Below are positions 37,201-47,721 of a DNA stretch of 64,000 bases, piece by piece; the first letter of the stretch is position 1; every line of letters begins with the position of its first letter. The stretch is from Takifugu bimaculatus. Its lineage: Eukaryota > Chordata > Actinopteri > Tetraodontiformes > Tetraodontidae. A model generated the notes under the pieces. The model was given only the letters and a program-made list of their open reading frames with translations. It was not told where the DNA came from and ran no database searches. Position numbers and translations under genes: made by a program. The stretch is from positions 11,263,649 through 11,327,648 of the forward strand of contig CP034980.1 of NCBI GenBank assembly GCA_004026145.2, written 5' to 3'.

Positions 37201-38637
37201 ATGCCTGTTTAAGATGTCCTATTATAAAGCCATTTGCAAGAAGGAGGACTTGTTGTGGTTCAGTTGTTTTCTGCTTTTTGTGAGTTTTTGATTCACTACT
37301 TTTCTGTTTTTTTCTAGGAGGTGCGGTTGACTGATTCTCTGGCTCACATCGGTGACAGCCATATCTAAAGATTTTTACTTAATTCTTCCTTACGTGCTCA
37401 GTTTCATACATGACACAGTTTGGACAGTGCATATGGTCAGAGTAACTTTTTTTTCATACATAGATAGATAGATTTTTCATACAAAGATACAATAGCGCTT
37501 ATATCTGCACCAGAGGGCTGGACAAGAACATCTTTAAAGTTTAACAGTAACATTATTGTTATTGATTATTGTTAATTTTACAAAAAAAATTATATCTCTG
37601 CAATTTGGTTCTTAGCTGTGTTTGATCGAAAAGTGCTGAGAACAGATAAATGCACTTTTTGACAACTAGATCTGCATGCATTTTCCTCCTCTCCTATAGC
37701 TTGGAAACGGGCCGACCAGCTGGACCGTGATCTGGCGAGGTGCAGGTGGTTCAGCATCCAGCGTGACGAGTTGGTGGATGGCAGCAGTTTGAACTGTCAG
37801 TTGCAACTCAAAGGTAAGACTGTTGTTGATATAGTAAGTGCTTTAAATGTTTCTAAAGCCAAGATGAGCTTTTTCTCTGTGCATTTAAAGAGAAAAAAGG
37901 TGCCGCACTTTCCCTCTGCAGATGGTGCTGAAAGACAATGCTTCTGCATCTGAGGTTTTTGACAGAGTTGCAGAAAAGTACTCTCAGGTCATAGAAAGAC
38001 TTGGACAAGAGTTTGAGAACAGGTTTTGTGACCTGGGTCAGCTTGAGCCATGTGTGTCATTCGTTTCTAATCCTTTCATGGTCATGGACAGTTAATTATT
38101 TTAAACTTTGACAGTTTTTAATAATCATTTATGAATTATGCCCTAAAAAGCAATCTAAAAAAGCTTAAATGTCTTCATAGTCTGGGTTCTCTTTAAAATC
38201 TCAGACCATTTACAGTGATGTAAAAAAAATAAATCATACAGACAAAATTCTGTTGTTTTTTTAAGTTATACTAACAATCAACCTTCTACACACCAAAACA
38301 CATAAAAGATAAAAAGTTCAACATTGCCTCACCCGTTTCTCTGTATCTTTGTCGGCCATCTTCATGTCCTCTTTTATTTTCTTCATTGCTCTTTTCAGTT
38401 CATTGGGACTAAATACATATGTCTTCTCTCTTTCCCTGCAAACAAATCCTTTTACTACAATTTTATTACATTTATTATTAATCTGTATTAATCGGTTACT
38501 CTGAACACAGACCTGTGATCTTGTGTCCAGTATTTCAGCTGCTCTTCTCCCAGTCTCACCTCCTGCTGACCAGTCTGCAGATTCAGCTTAACATGGGAAC
38601 CTGCTGGCACTGCCTGGCCTGTATATCAGAGAGAGAT

Positions 38638-38688
<51 letters not shown>

Positions 38689-39152
38689 TAAAGTAGAAAA
38701 ATCAACCAGTTGACCTGACTTTATCAAATAAAGTGTGACACATGAAAACAGCATTACCTGGTTTAAGTGTTTGCCAAACATCACTTGGTTGGACCACTTC
38801 TAAATGTCCTTCACTATCAGGAACACTGGATTGTTCTTGTTCATCACTGCCTGCTTCGACACCATCTACATTCTCCACCACTACTAATGAGGTCAGTGGA
38901 CTTTTGGTGGCTGAGGCCCTCTGAAACACACAAAATATAGTCATATTTTCTCCATTCTTATTATTATTAGCATATAGTATGACTACTTGTAATAGTCGTA
39001 GTAGTACTACTACTACCACTAATAACAAGAAGAATAAGAATGATGAGTGTTTGACAGAGTACAGCAGGACAGACCTGTTCTACATTGCTCTCACAGTAGT
39101 GCAGCAGCAGAAGAACGGTCAGGTTTATACAGCTGAATATTGGCTTCGTCAT
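34286..39152 (-). CDS. sil1: SIL1 nucleotide exchange factor for BiP, 11 coding exons
   Basis: Coding exons in transcript order: 39152-39075, 38920-38758, 38618-38513, 38435-38333, 36954-36868, 36736-36641, 36567-36446, 35507-35411, 35340-35176, 34727-34563, 34486-34286. They sum to 1383 nt, or 460 residues (human 461). Exon 1 is a signal peptide (MTKPIFSCINLTVLLLLHYC). Recognisable family blocks are VWQTLKPGQAVPAGSHVKLN, the armadillo-like repeats with LGGFQLILKCLNSSDVKLQE, SNPVVQVRAVESGALQTLL and LASLLRHFPYAQSHFL, and the C-terminal DDGYFSEIVELIDAL. The luminal ER protein releases ADP from BiP/HSPA5; loss of the human gene causes Marinesco-Sjogren syndrome. The C-terminus is QIKR rather than the human KELR. 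TTTCAG stands five bases before the ATG, so a 5' UTR intron is possible. Confidence 0.94.
37690..38095 (+). pseudogene. Decayed hAT transposase fragment in a sil1 intron
   Basis: Plus-strand reading gives pieces DLARCRWFSIQRDELVD, then a KKVPHFPSADGA-like stretch, then VIERLGQEFENRFCDLGQ and VSFVSNPFMV in different frames. These follow the order of the catalytic region of GTF2IRD2/ZBED-like hAT transposases. Stops and frame jumps show it is dead. It is antisense to sil1. Confidence 0.6.
38639..38684. repeat. (CA)n microsatellite
   Basis: Twenty or so CA units in a sil1 intron, about 20 bp from the acceptor of exon 38618-38513. Confidence 0.95.
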
Positions 39153-39699
39153 CGTGACTGAAAGACAGAAATGTAATGCATAATGTTTTCAATCATCCCA
39201 CATTTTCAGTTTAAGAACTGCAGTCGTCTTCTGTCTCCGTGCGTTTACAGGACAGTCTGCAATACGGGTGAATGTTGGAACTCTGGCTCGGAGCCGCACT
39301 GCAACCGGAGCGAAGAGGAGGTTTGCCCATAGGGAACGTCTGTCCAGCAGACAACTAACTCCACTGCGTTAATAAAATAAGATTAGAAGTTGTCTCCTGA
39401 CAAACGAAGACGTGCGTCTAGCTGTGCTGTTCTCCACCAATCAACTTCCTGTTTATCTTTACAAGCTTCTTAAACTATTGTCAAAGATGTTTAAACCCAA
39501 TTGGTTCAAAACATCTATTCATAAAGATGACTTGTCACGCACAAAATAAAAATTTAAACCGGCTAACCGAATGTGATTATACATCAAAAATTGATTTGTG
39601 CTTTTAAACAATCAATTTACCAAACGTATCAACTCACATGTTATTCAGTTTGACACCAACATGCCGCGGTTATCTTCTTTTGCGTCATCATTTTCTAAT

Positions 39700-39935
39700 A
39701 TCTCGTTATTCTACTTAAATCGGTGACCAATCATAACCCGGAAGTGATTTTTTATTTCCAATGATGACGTCAACGGATCTAATAAATATTCGTGAAAATC
39801 GTCATCGATTGGCTCGGCGAGGTCCGGGGATCTCATAAATATTAAATAAAAACGCCATGTGATTCTCCTAAAATCATAAATATTCATAGTATTTTCGTAA
39901 AACGATTGGCTGGGACGATAATCCCGGAAGTCGCA
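39700..39935. promoter_or_regulatory. CCAAT/ETS-rich region with a palindromic CRE
   Basis: Contains CCAAT boxes on both strands (39728, 39757, 39810, 39904), CCGGAAG words (39739, 39926) and the palindrome TGACGTCA at 39764-39771. Two segments, about 39780-39845 and 39880-39945, look like diverged duplicates (AAATATTCG/ATAG ... CGATTGGCT ... CCGG ... CATAA). It is 550-780 bp upstream of the sil1 ATG. A promoter role is inferred; it could also serve an unseen plus-strand transcript. Confidence 0.4.
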
Positions 39936-40489
39936 TAAGAATATACACGACAGGCATGATAAACCCAGCAGATTTATAAAAAAATATTGACTATAGCCAA
40001 GGAAATGTAAAACCCATTCTTCATTCGCAACAAAATTCTAACCTTAGTCAGTTAATGTCCTGAGTCTTTATAACTGAAAATAGGTATCTTAGCAAAAGAG
40101 CAATGTAACAGTGAAGTTCCGCTTGAGGAGGGAATTCTTACCGTTGTCAGGTGATGACACAAATGGAAACAAATATGTCTAAGTATACATATATGTCTGA
40201 ATCAACCCTGCTACATTCACCCACTATAAATAAACAAAATCCTGGGCAGTTAAAAAAAATGTCAGGCACTGGCCTGACTTTACAATATGTGCACAATCAG
40301 CTAAATAAGCATCCCCAATAAAGGAAAGGAGATTCAGAGATTCACTTGACACCTAGCAAGTCCAGAATATCCCACTTACAAACGCATACATGCCAATTTA
40401 ACCCCATGACAAAACAGGAGTTTAATTTAAATGGAAGTGATTTTATATATATATATTTAGAGAGAGAGAGAGAGAGTGAAGTATACAAG

Positions 40490-40870
40490 TATATAGTGAG
40501 GTGAATCAGGGAGTCAATGTCACACTTGTTCTTGGCATACAGCTTGATGTCATCCATGTAGAGGAGGTGGCTGATTGTTCCACTTCAGAACTGGTACCCA
40601 TAGCCACTCTTTGTGATTATCTGGCTGAGGGGGTTTAGGCATATGCAGAACGGCATGTATGCCACATCTAATGCTCATCGCCGTGATTGGCTTTGAGTTG
40701 GCCTCCAGTATCCATGACAGTGCCGTGTCCTACAGTCCTGGGCGATTGCCCTATCGACCAGTAGCCTGTGCTGTGAGGTTGCTGCACCTTCTCCAAATAC
40801 TACTCTTAATTTTGTGATACCTCTCAATGGTGCTTTACAAGACAGAATCAGGTCCCTTACCACTGTTGTT
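40490..40870 (-). mobile_element. Second fragment of the R2-like LINE
   Basis: LYMDDIKLYAKNKCDIDSLI is encoded at about 40500-40557, followed upstream by GYGY-type RT sequence. It then jumps by internal deletion to LLVDRAIAQDCRTRH (about 40720-40780). Same family as 18890-20110. The stretch 39936-40489 is AT-rich with an (AG)n run near 40462 and nothing else. Confidence 0.7.
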
Positions 40871-41262
40871 TATCACTTCCCATGGTTTCATTGCATCTGG
40901 AGCACTAGTTCACATCAACAACTCTACATCAGCATTGATAGCAGGAATGTTCACTGTGTTATTGAGAGCAGCCCCTCCAGCCCTGAGAGCTTTAATGCCG
41001 ACAACTCTAATGAAAAACGACATGAATTTGTCATTTCGTCTTGTTTCAGGCAGTACAAAATACCCATACACTCAAACATCCATAATAATGGTTTGAAAAC
41101 ATGGGTCCTAAATTGAAATAAAAAGCAAGGATGCAAAATATTTCAAAACATTTTTATATACCCATCATTTAACAAGTTTGACGGGAAAATGTCAGCTAAA
41201 GTCACCTTAAATTTATATAAACCAGAAAACTCCAAATGGATCAGCCAATATCAGGAAGAGCA

Positions 41263-44200
41263 TTACTGCTGAGCACACTCGTTCTCCATAGTGCTGACTG
41301 AGCCCACATGGATCATCTCCACTTTTTCCTTCCTTTCTTGCTTCTCTTTACAGTCATTTACAGGAGACCTGAGGCAGGATGAGCAGAACAATTGTTATAT
41401 TCATATACTAAGGATACATGTCTCCAAAGTCTTGTTGATTGTGAAGATTACATTTTGTACAGTGCATATAAAAATTCTAGTTTGTGATGATAAAAAAAAA
41501 AATTTAGACCAAGTAAAATCATGTCCGAACTTTTCCTCCTTTGCATGTAACTTATGGAGAAAATTCAAACAAGACAAATATTGCTTTTTTGTGGGGAAAA
41601 AGACTTAAACTAATACTATATTGCACCTTGCAGATAAACCTTTCGGATAACTTCTCCTCTTGTGGCAACATTGGTCTGATTTTTTAACATCACAATCTAA
41701 TGACCCTGCGCTCAGCCTGGGACAAAATGCCACAACAACCCTTTCAGAGTGTCACATCGTCCTATGTCAACTTGCTATTTTCGATACTAACCTGGGATTG
41801 GGAATCTCAACAGGCACATCTGTATTGGTCTTTACGCACTTGGAAGGACGTAAGCCAGATTCAGAAACTGGAAGAGAAACTGACCACATTATATATTATA
41901 TGAATATTTTGTAGTGGCCTTGCTGCTATAATGGATAATGGAAGAGGATTTCACACAGCGGAGTCACACCTTGGGTGGAGCTCAGTATTTCAGTCTTCGG
42001 AACACATTGCACCTCCGTGTCCGTAGTCTTTGTATTTGTTTCCTCCATCTCCACAGAAAGAACCTGCTCAAACCTCTTAAGCGGCTCCTTGGAAGATGGC
42101 GCAACATCAACAGGGAGCTTCACTTTTTTTCTCTTCTCAGTCAGATTCCTTTTGGACTCTAAATGTAAAAATTGATAGCAGCAGCTAGATCAGCGTTATA
42201 TCATGTTGCTAAGTCCTTCATTAGTAGCATTGTTACCTTTTGGCTCATATTTGTGCTGGAGCTCCTCTACACGTAACTGCAGTTTCATCTTATCACTTTG
42301 AGCCTGCAGTATTCCAAAATGTACAAATATATGAATACATGTTAGACACACAGTAATATATTTTAATTAAAGAAATATTAAATATTAGTCTTTTTAGAAA
42401 TTGGCCCACTGTACATGAAGCATGCTCTTATGTCACCTGTTGGAGCAGCCGTTCTGATGAGAAGAGTTTTCTCTCAAGTTCCAAAGCTCTTTGGCTTTCT
42501 GATAACGATTTCATCCTCTGTAATGAAAGTTCATCTCCTAAACGCTCTGTATCCTTGCTGAGAGACAGACACAGAATATGCAGATTTTTAATAAAACTAA
42601 CCCAGCATGTAATGGTGATTAATAATAGAAGCTAATGTTGGAACACTTTTACTTGACAAACAACTTCCACATAACACACTGAATGAGTGCACAGTGCTGC
42701 ATTTCTACTCACACAGCGTTATCCAGCTTCATTTTGAGCAGGTCAGTGTAGTAAGTGTAATCAAGGCCATCACCAGTTTCTGGTGTAGGATTGGCAGACT
42801 GAACCTTTAAAGTCAGCTATAAACAGAGACACAAACTAATTTAATTTGTTTTCTTTACAGAAACTGTCCAATCTGAATGGTTTTTTTTTCCTAATTTTTC
42901 ACTATTAAAACGCGCCCTTACCTCCACTTTCTCTAGTCTCTGCAGTTTGACCATTAGATTTTGAATTTCTCCATTTTTCTCAGACAGCATGGACTGGAGT
43001 CTTTCCACCTGTGCAGAATCAGCCCTGGATCCCTGGAGCTGCATCAGAGTGGCTATCTGGACCTGCGCCCAGCCATCCACATGCAATTGAATTCAATTCA
43101 TCTTCATTTGAACAGGAGAAGCATGATATTTCCCTTCAAACACAGTACCTTCATGCGTTGTAGTTGCTGCTTGCTGAAATCTTGCTGCTTCTGCAGTGAT
43201 TGATACTGGACCTTCATACTAATGAATTGTCTCTCCATTTCTGCCCGCTTGTCCTCCAACTGTAAAGTAAAAAAAAACAAAACTATGACTTTTAAACCAA
43301 GGTAGTTTTCTGTGTCAACTGGACTGGGTTTGATCAGAACTATCCAACACCGGGCCAGAGAAATACCCACCACATCCCAAGGCAGAAAGAAGGAACAGGA
43401 CCACATTAAGACAGCTCTCAAAACATGCGGTTACCCAGACTGGCCCTTCACCAAAACCTCAAGAAAGCGAGACCCCAGCAAAGGAGAGGAGGAGAGAAAC
43501 AAACGCCGCAGCATTTCCATCCCCTACCTGTCCGGGGTCTCTGAGAAGTTTAGGAGGATCCTCCAGAAACACGACATACCGGTTCAGTTCAACCCCAGGA
43601 ACACTCTCAGACAGAGGTTAGTACACCCAAAGGACAAGACACCAAGACCCAAACAAAGTAATGTTGTTTATGCTGTACAGTGCCAGGAGAAATGCAAGGA
43701 ACTGTACATTGGGGAAACCAAACAACCTCTCCACAGAAGAATGGCACAACACAGACGTGCCACCTCTTCGGGTCAAGATTCAGCAGTCCACTTACACCTA
43801 AAGGAGAGTGGGTACTCCTTCGAGGACAGCCAAGTACGGATACTGGCCAGAGAAGACCGCTGGTTTGAGAGGGGTGTCAAGGAAGCTATCCATGTCAAAT
43901 TGGAAAAACCATCCTTAAACAGAGGTGGTGGCCTGAGGCACTTCCTATCACCTACGTACAATGCAGTCCTCCACTCCTCCCAACAACAAACCAAACATTC
44001 ACAACATTCCAGGAGACCCAGTGACTCACCACCATGTGATCCAGCAGACAAAGGGGAGACACCTCAACAGAAACTAGGTGAACGACCCGACCAACGACCC
44101 TGCTAACGACTCTCAGGTGACCACCCAGATCATTAGCATGCAAATGGTCCACAGGGGCTATATATTTTCAAGCTCTCTCCCCAGCGATTTCAGAACTGAA

Positions 44201-44397
44201 GAAGCCTTCTGGATAGAAGGTGAAACGTCTTCAAGAGAAGAAACCCAGTCCAGTTGACATAGAAAACTACCTTGGATACAATGACCTGGATGATTGAGAA
44301 TCTACACAGACATGACTTTTAAACATTCATTTAATTTATTCATTGAATCTTCAATGGCAAGACATTTTCCTTTATACGTACGTATGTACTGTATATT

Positions 44398-44444
<47 letters not shown>

Positions 44445-45979
44445 GGAGATTACCTCTGCAAATAAGGAGTTCCCTTTGCTGTTGGGGTCTTGGGCCTGCT
44501 GCAATACCTGGTCTAACTGGATTTGAAGGTCCCGGTTTGCCTCCCGAGATTTCTGTGAAGGAAGGTGTACTTACGTGTTTGGAAAAATTTGTGCACAAAG
44601 TTAATATCTGAACTCTTTCACCATCTATAGCTACAGTACATGCCACCTCTTCAGTGATTGCCAACATAAAGCAAATGAGGATTGCCTTTTCTGGGTAGGT
44701 ATTGGTGTGCCAACAATGTGACATGACATAGTTCACTCTATGGATTAATAGCTGTACTAATTTAATGGGAATGCATATTGACAGGAAACCATGCACACAA
44801 CTCACTTAACTTGTAGCTCACAATAAAAAACACTGGATGTACAGAATATCCTTAGTCCAGTTTAAATGGATGCTGTGCTACCTCGAAGGCATTGAACCAG
44901 GACACAGCCTCTTTCTCCCTCTTCTCCTTTTCTTCAGTGATGTGTTCCAGGCACAGCTGGAGGTTGCTCTTGGTCTGTTCCAGCTGCTGCTCACTGTATT
45001 GACATTCCTGTAATTTCTGTTCCAACTCCACCTAGATAGATCAAAATCACAAGTGACTATTTTGTACATTATTTCTAAAAAATAAATTACTTTAAAAAAA
45101 TTTCTTCTGCCCACCTTGGCATTTTCCAGGTCGATGATTTTTATTTGCACGTCCATCATCTCAGACGCCATGGAGCTCCCAGTTCGTTCATTCAGAGCAC
45201 GAAGCTCTTCCAACTTGTTATTTAGTGTTTCTGTCTGAGTTTCAAGCTTGTGTTTTAGCTGTTTCTCATTCAGCTTGGATTCTTCCAGAGACGACTGCAG
45301 CCTCAAAATCTTAAACGTGCAGGACAATTCAATCATCGCCAGGTTACTGACTGCATCAATAATTATTTTACAACAAGATTATATTCAGTTTCTGTTGTTC
45401 TCAGTAATGGCAGAGGAATAGAAAATGAGGGCAATTTACTTTTTATAACAAAGTATTTGAAAGGTTACAAAGCATGATATCATAGAAAAAATATATATAT
45501 TAACTGTCTACAATAAGATTGGAATTTTTGAGAGATATGTGCTGAGGATATGGTGTTCAACCTGGTTGTTGAGCTCACTGAGCGCTGTGCTGTGGAGCTG
45601 CTCTCGATGCTGCTGTTGTTCTTGAGCATCCTGCATCTGCTGCTTCTTCATATAATCAAAGTCTGACTCTAGAGACTGCAACATTCGAGTCTTTAACTCC
45701 AGTTCCTTTTGCAAGGAATACTTTTCTTGTTCTAGAGCCTTAAACACAGATGACATAATGGATAAGGCATACATTCCAATATTTATTTTGTTGTTTGTTT
45801 TTCTAGGACAGTATTTCTACCTCTAGTGCACTGGTCATCTCCACCCTTTGTTCTTCTAGCTTGTCCTGTAGTTCCACCTGCTGGTTTAGCAGATCTAAAC
45901 CTGCTTGGGCAGCCTTATGGACCTGCTCCTCCCTCTCTTTGAGCTGTGCCCTCAGCCGCTGCAGCTGCTCTTCTGCCAT
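41263..45979 (-). CDS. spdl1: Protein Spindly, 14 coding exons
   Basis: Coding exons in transcript order: 45979-45821, 45738-45562, 45309-45115, 45031-44882, 44552-44454, 43259-43149, 43062-42922, 42816-42713, 42557-42437, 42303-42237, 42158-41970, 41867-41792, 41716-41627, 41368-41263. They sum to 1785 nt, or 594 residues (human 605). The product is mostly coiled coil. KAAQAGLDLL at about residue 22 is the CC1 box that binds dynein light intermediate chain. GNSLFAELEDKRAEMERQ (LFAE at 257-260) is the Spindly motif for the dynactin pointed end. YYTDLLKMKLDN and SLQRMKSLSESQRALELE follow. The C-terminus ECAQQ is a CaaX box; human Spindly is farnesylated at CPQQ for binding the RZZ complex. It recruits dynein-dynactin to kinetochores. 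The last three exons are short, weakly conserved and were found by phase and by the CaaX ending. Confidence 0.92.
43298..44311 (+). mobile_element. 5'-truncated Penelope-like element with 13-bp target duplication
   Basis: A perfect 13-bp direct repeat ATGACTTTTAAAC flanks the insert (43285-43297 and 44312-44324). Inside, the left end (43301-43334) and a segment near the right end (44243-44276) are inverted copies of each other, 34 bp with one mismatch. The open frame between encodes the end of a Penelope reverse transcriptase and a GIY-YIG endonuclease. It lies in spdl1 intron 5, antisense to the gene. The CTGGATAGAAGGTGAAACGT tail matches other fish copies. Confidence 0.9.
43312..44106 (+). 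CDS. Penelope-like polyprotein C-terminus with GIY-YIG endonuclease
   Basis: Open for 264 codons without a proper start (the first codon is GTG, inside the inverted repeat), so it is a truncated frame, not a gene of its own. LGLIRTIQHRA is the end of the reverse-transcriptase part. VVYAVQC ... ELYIGETKQPLHRRMAQHRR is the GIY-YIG core with conserved Arg, and VKEAIHVKLEKPSLN carries the catalytic Glu and following Asn. The domain appears intact. The upstream catalytic reverse-transcriptase motifs are missing, so it cannot move alone. Confidence 0.85.
   Translation: MSTGLGLIRTIQHRAREIPTTSQGRKKEQDHIKTALKTCGYPDWPFTKTSRKRDPSKGEEERNKRRSISIPYLSGVSEKFRRILQKHDIPVQFNPRNTLRQRLVHPKDKTPRPKQSNVVYAVQCQEKCKELYIGETKQPLHRRMAQHRRATSSGQDSAVHLHLKESGYSFEDSQVRILAREDRWFERGVKEAIHVKLEKPSLNRGGGLRHFLSPTYNAVLHSSQQQTKHSQHSRRPSDSPPCDPADKGETPQQKLGERPDQRPC
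44409..44442. repeat. (GT)n microsatellite next to a spdl1 donor
   Basis: Seventeen GT units. On the coding strand the (AC)n begins about 12 bases after the donor of exon 44552-44454. Confidence 0.95.
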
Positions 45980-46238
45980 CTAGAAAACAAAGCTGATGTT
46001 TTTGTTCAGCGTCTCAACAATGTCGTTGGCCTGGCTGGGATTTTAACATTCGTACAATAGTGTTTTAGCAACTTTAGCCTAAACGTAATTTCGACGACAG
46101 CGGTGGTTTGACAAACTTAGTTCTGCCAAAACTTGCTCCGAGGGAGGAGGCTAATTAAGAAACTTAACGCATTGTTAAGCCAGGCCATAGTTGAAAACGC
46201 CACAAAAAAGAGCAACAAATAAACCAATATTCAATCAC

Positions 46239-46330
46239 CTTCAGATAATAAACCAGTCCGCCGCCGCAATTTGAATCAGAAACTTCCCGCGAGGTTTGAG
46301 TCTGACTCCGCCTTTTTCCTGGTTACGTTC
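46239..46330 (-). promoter_or_regulatory. spdl1 leader exon and cell-cycle promoter
   Basis: Minus strand CTGAAG|GTGATT gives a donor at 46239. It pairs with TTTTCTAG directly before the ATG at 45979, as a non-coding first exon. Just upstream, CGCGGGAAG (E2F/CDE type) and, nine bases nearer the gene, TTCAAA (a CHR-type TTTGAA on the other strand) occur together, as in G2/M promoters. Inferred from motifs only. Confidence 0.45.
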
Positions 46331-47290
46331 TTCCTGCTGTCTCGGGGGCCGAACCAGGAAAATTCTGAAGTTTGAGACTGGCCACCTCCTTTATGCGCCG
46401 TGGAACAAGAGTTTCTACAGATACATTTTCCGTATAATATTATTATTTACGTTTCTTTGTCATTTACCTCACTACATCTCCGTCACTACAAACGAATCCC
46501 TAAGATAACAAGAAATTTGAAATAATGATCATTATGACGATAATTATTGTTCCTCACTGGACGTAATTAACATTTAAAATAGCTACTATATGCGAGTCTT
46601 TAAGAAACTTGATAATGCTCTGATGTTAACTTAGAAATTGGAACAATTCAATATGGACACTAAAATTATACTTTATTTAAAATTACTACATTACTTGAAT
46701 TATACAACCTCATACTGAGAGTAACCCAGTGTGGGGGGCTTAAATAGAAGAGTTAAATGGAGCTATTTATTACATGTGTATTTCCCAAGTATTGTACATG
46801 TCTATGATTTGAAATGATATATGTTCATGGCCATTGTTGATAAATTAAAATAATGTTTTCATTTATTGACGTGTGTTTTAGTTGTACATCGTACCCATTG
46901 AGGTAGAGAAACCAGAAAAAGACTCTACTCGTGGAAAATGGCCTCAGGAGAGACTCATCAACCCAGCCACAGCACACTTTCTCTATCTGGTGGACTCTCA
47001 CCCAACTGGAGCCAAGACAGCAAAAAGGCAAAGCAGAAACCTTTTCTAAACTCTGCTCATTCAATACCGCCAAGTGAAGGTTAAGTGGAAGTACATTGGT
47101 AGTAAGAGAGAGTATTCTGCTAAATATAAAATTGATTGAGGGTTATTTGACACCCATAAACTAGTTTTAAATCAACCCAAAGGTGGGGGGTATGCTAGGA
47201 ATTATTAAAAAAGCAAAAGAGGAAGAACAACACCAACCCCAGGGTACTCTCAGTGTGAGGTTGTAAAATTCTAAGAGCTGAGATGACGCC

Positions 47291-47350
47291 TTATGCTCCT
47301 GTTCGCTCTCTTATTCCCCTGTTCGCTCTCTTATGCTCCCGTTTGCCCTC
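47291..47350. repeat. 20-bp minisatellite, three units
   Basis: Units start at 47291, 47311 and 47331, with consensus TTATGCTCCTGTTCGCTCTC and two or three substitutions per unit. Confidence 0.9.
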
Positions 47351-47436
47351 TTAAAACTTCCGCATGACGAGCTGTGCTTTCAAAATGATGAAGCAGGGAA
47401 AGTTTTTCCGTCCAAGCGGCACTTAAAACTCTTCAG

Positions 47437-47518
47437 CATATGCTTATATGGAACTCAGTTATGGTGGTTACATCACATCATCATATGCTTACATAGAACT
47501 CAGTTATGGTGATTACAT
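47437..47518. repeat. 37-bp direct duplication
   Basis: CATATGCTTATATGGAACTC... at 47437 and CATATGCTTACATAGAACTC... at 47482, three mismatches, 45-bp period. Confidence 0.85.
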
Positions 47519-47721
47519 GTGCAGTTATTAGTAATTACATTTGATTATATTGGATAAAATATATGTGGAATCGTATCTAAAACCATAGTCATAGATGACT
47601 TACATATGTCACTGCTGGAAGAAGCTCAGTACATCAACTTCATAGATGGCTGCTGCTACAAAACATCAACGGGTGAAAACATTGTATTCTTTGCAATGGT
47701 AAAACTGAGCAACAACAGCTA

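Larger units (their letters stand above)
46331..47721. other. Spacer left of the Tc1 element
   Basis: AT-rich, no gene supported. It contains a 3 x 20-bp minisatellite (47291-47350) and a 37-bp direct duplication (47437-47473 and 47482-47518). Confidence 0.5.

Noticed and set aside
41926..41969. Stop at 41926 as the true end of spdl1
   Set aside because: The donor at 41969 and three in-phase exons lead to a CAQQ end that matches the family; the frame to 41926 is probably intron.
43773..44051. Minus-strand 92-residue frame over the Penelope insert as a spdl1 exon
   Set aside because: Antisense shadow of the GIY-YIG frame; spdl1 exons 5 and 6 join in phase without it.
46825..47073. 82-residue minus-strand frame
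   Set aside because: No family similarity and no splice or promoter signals; left as spacer.
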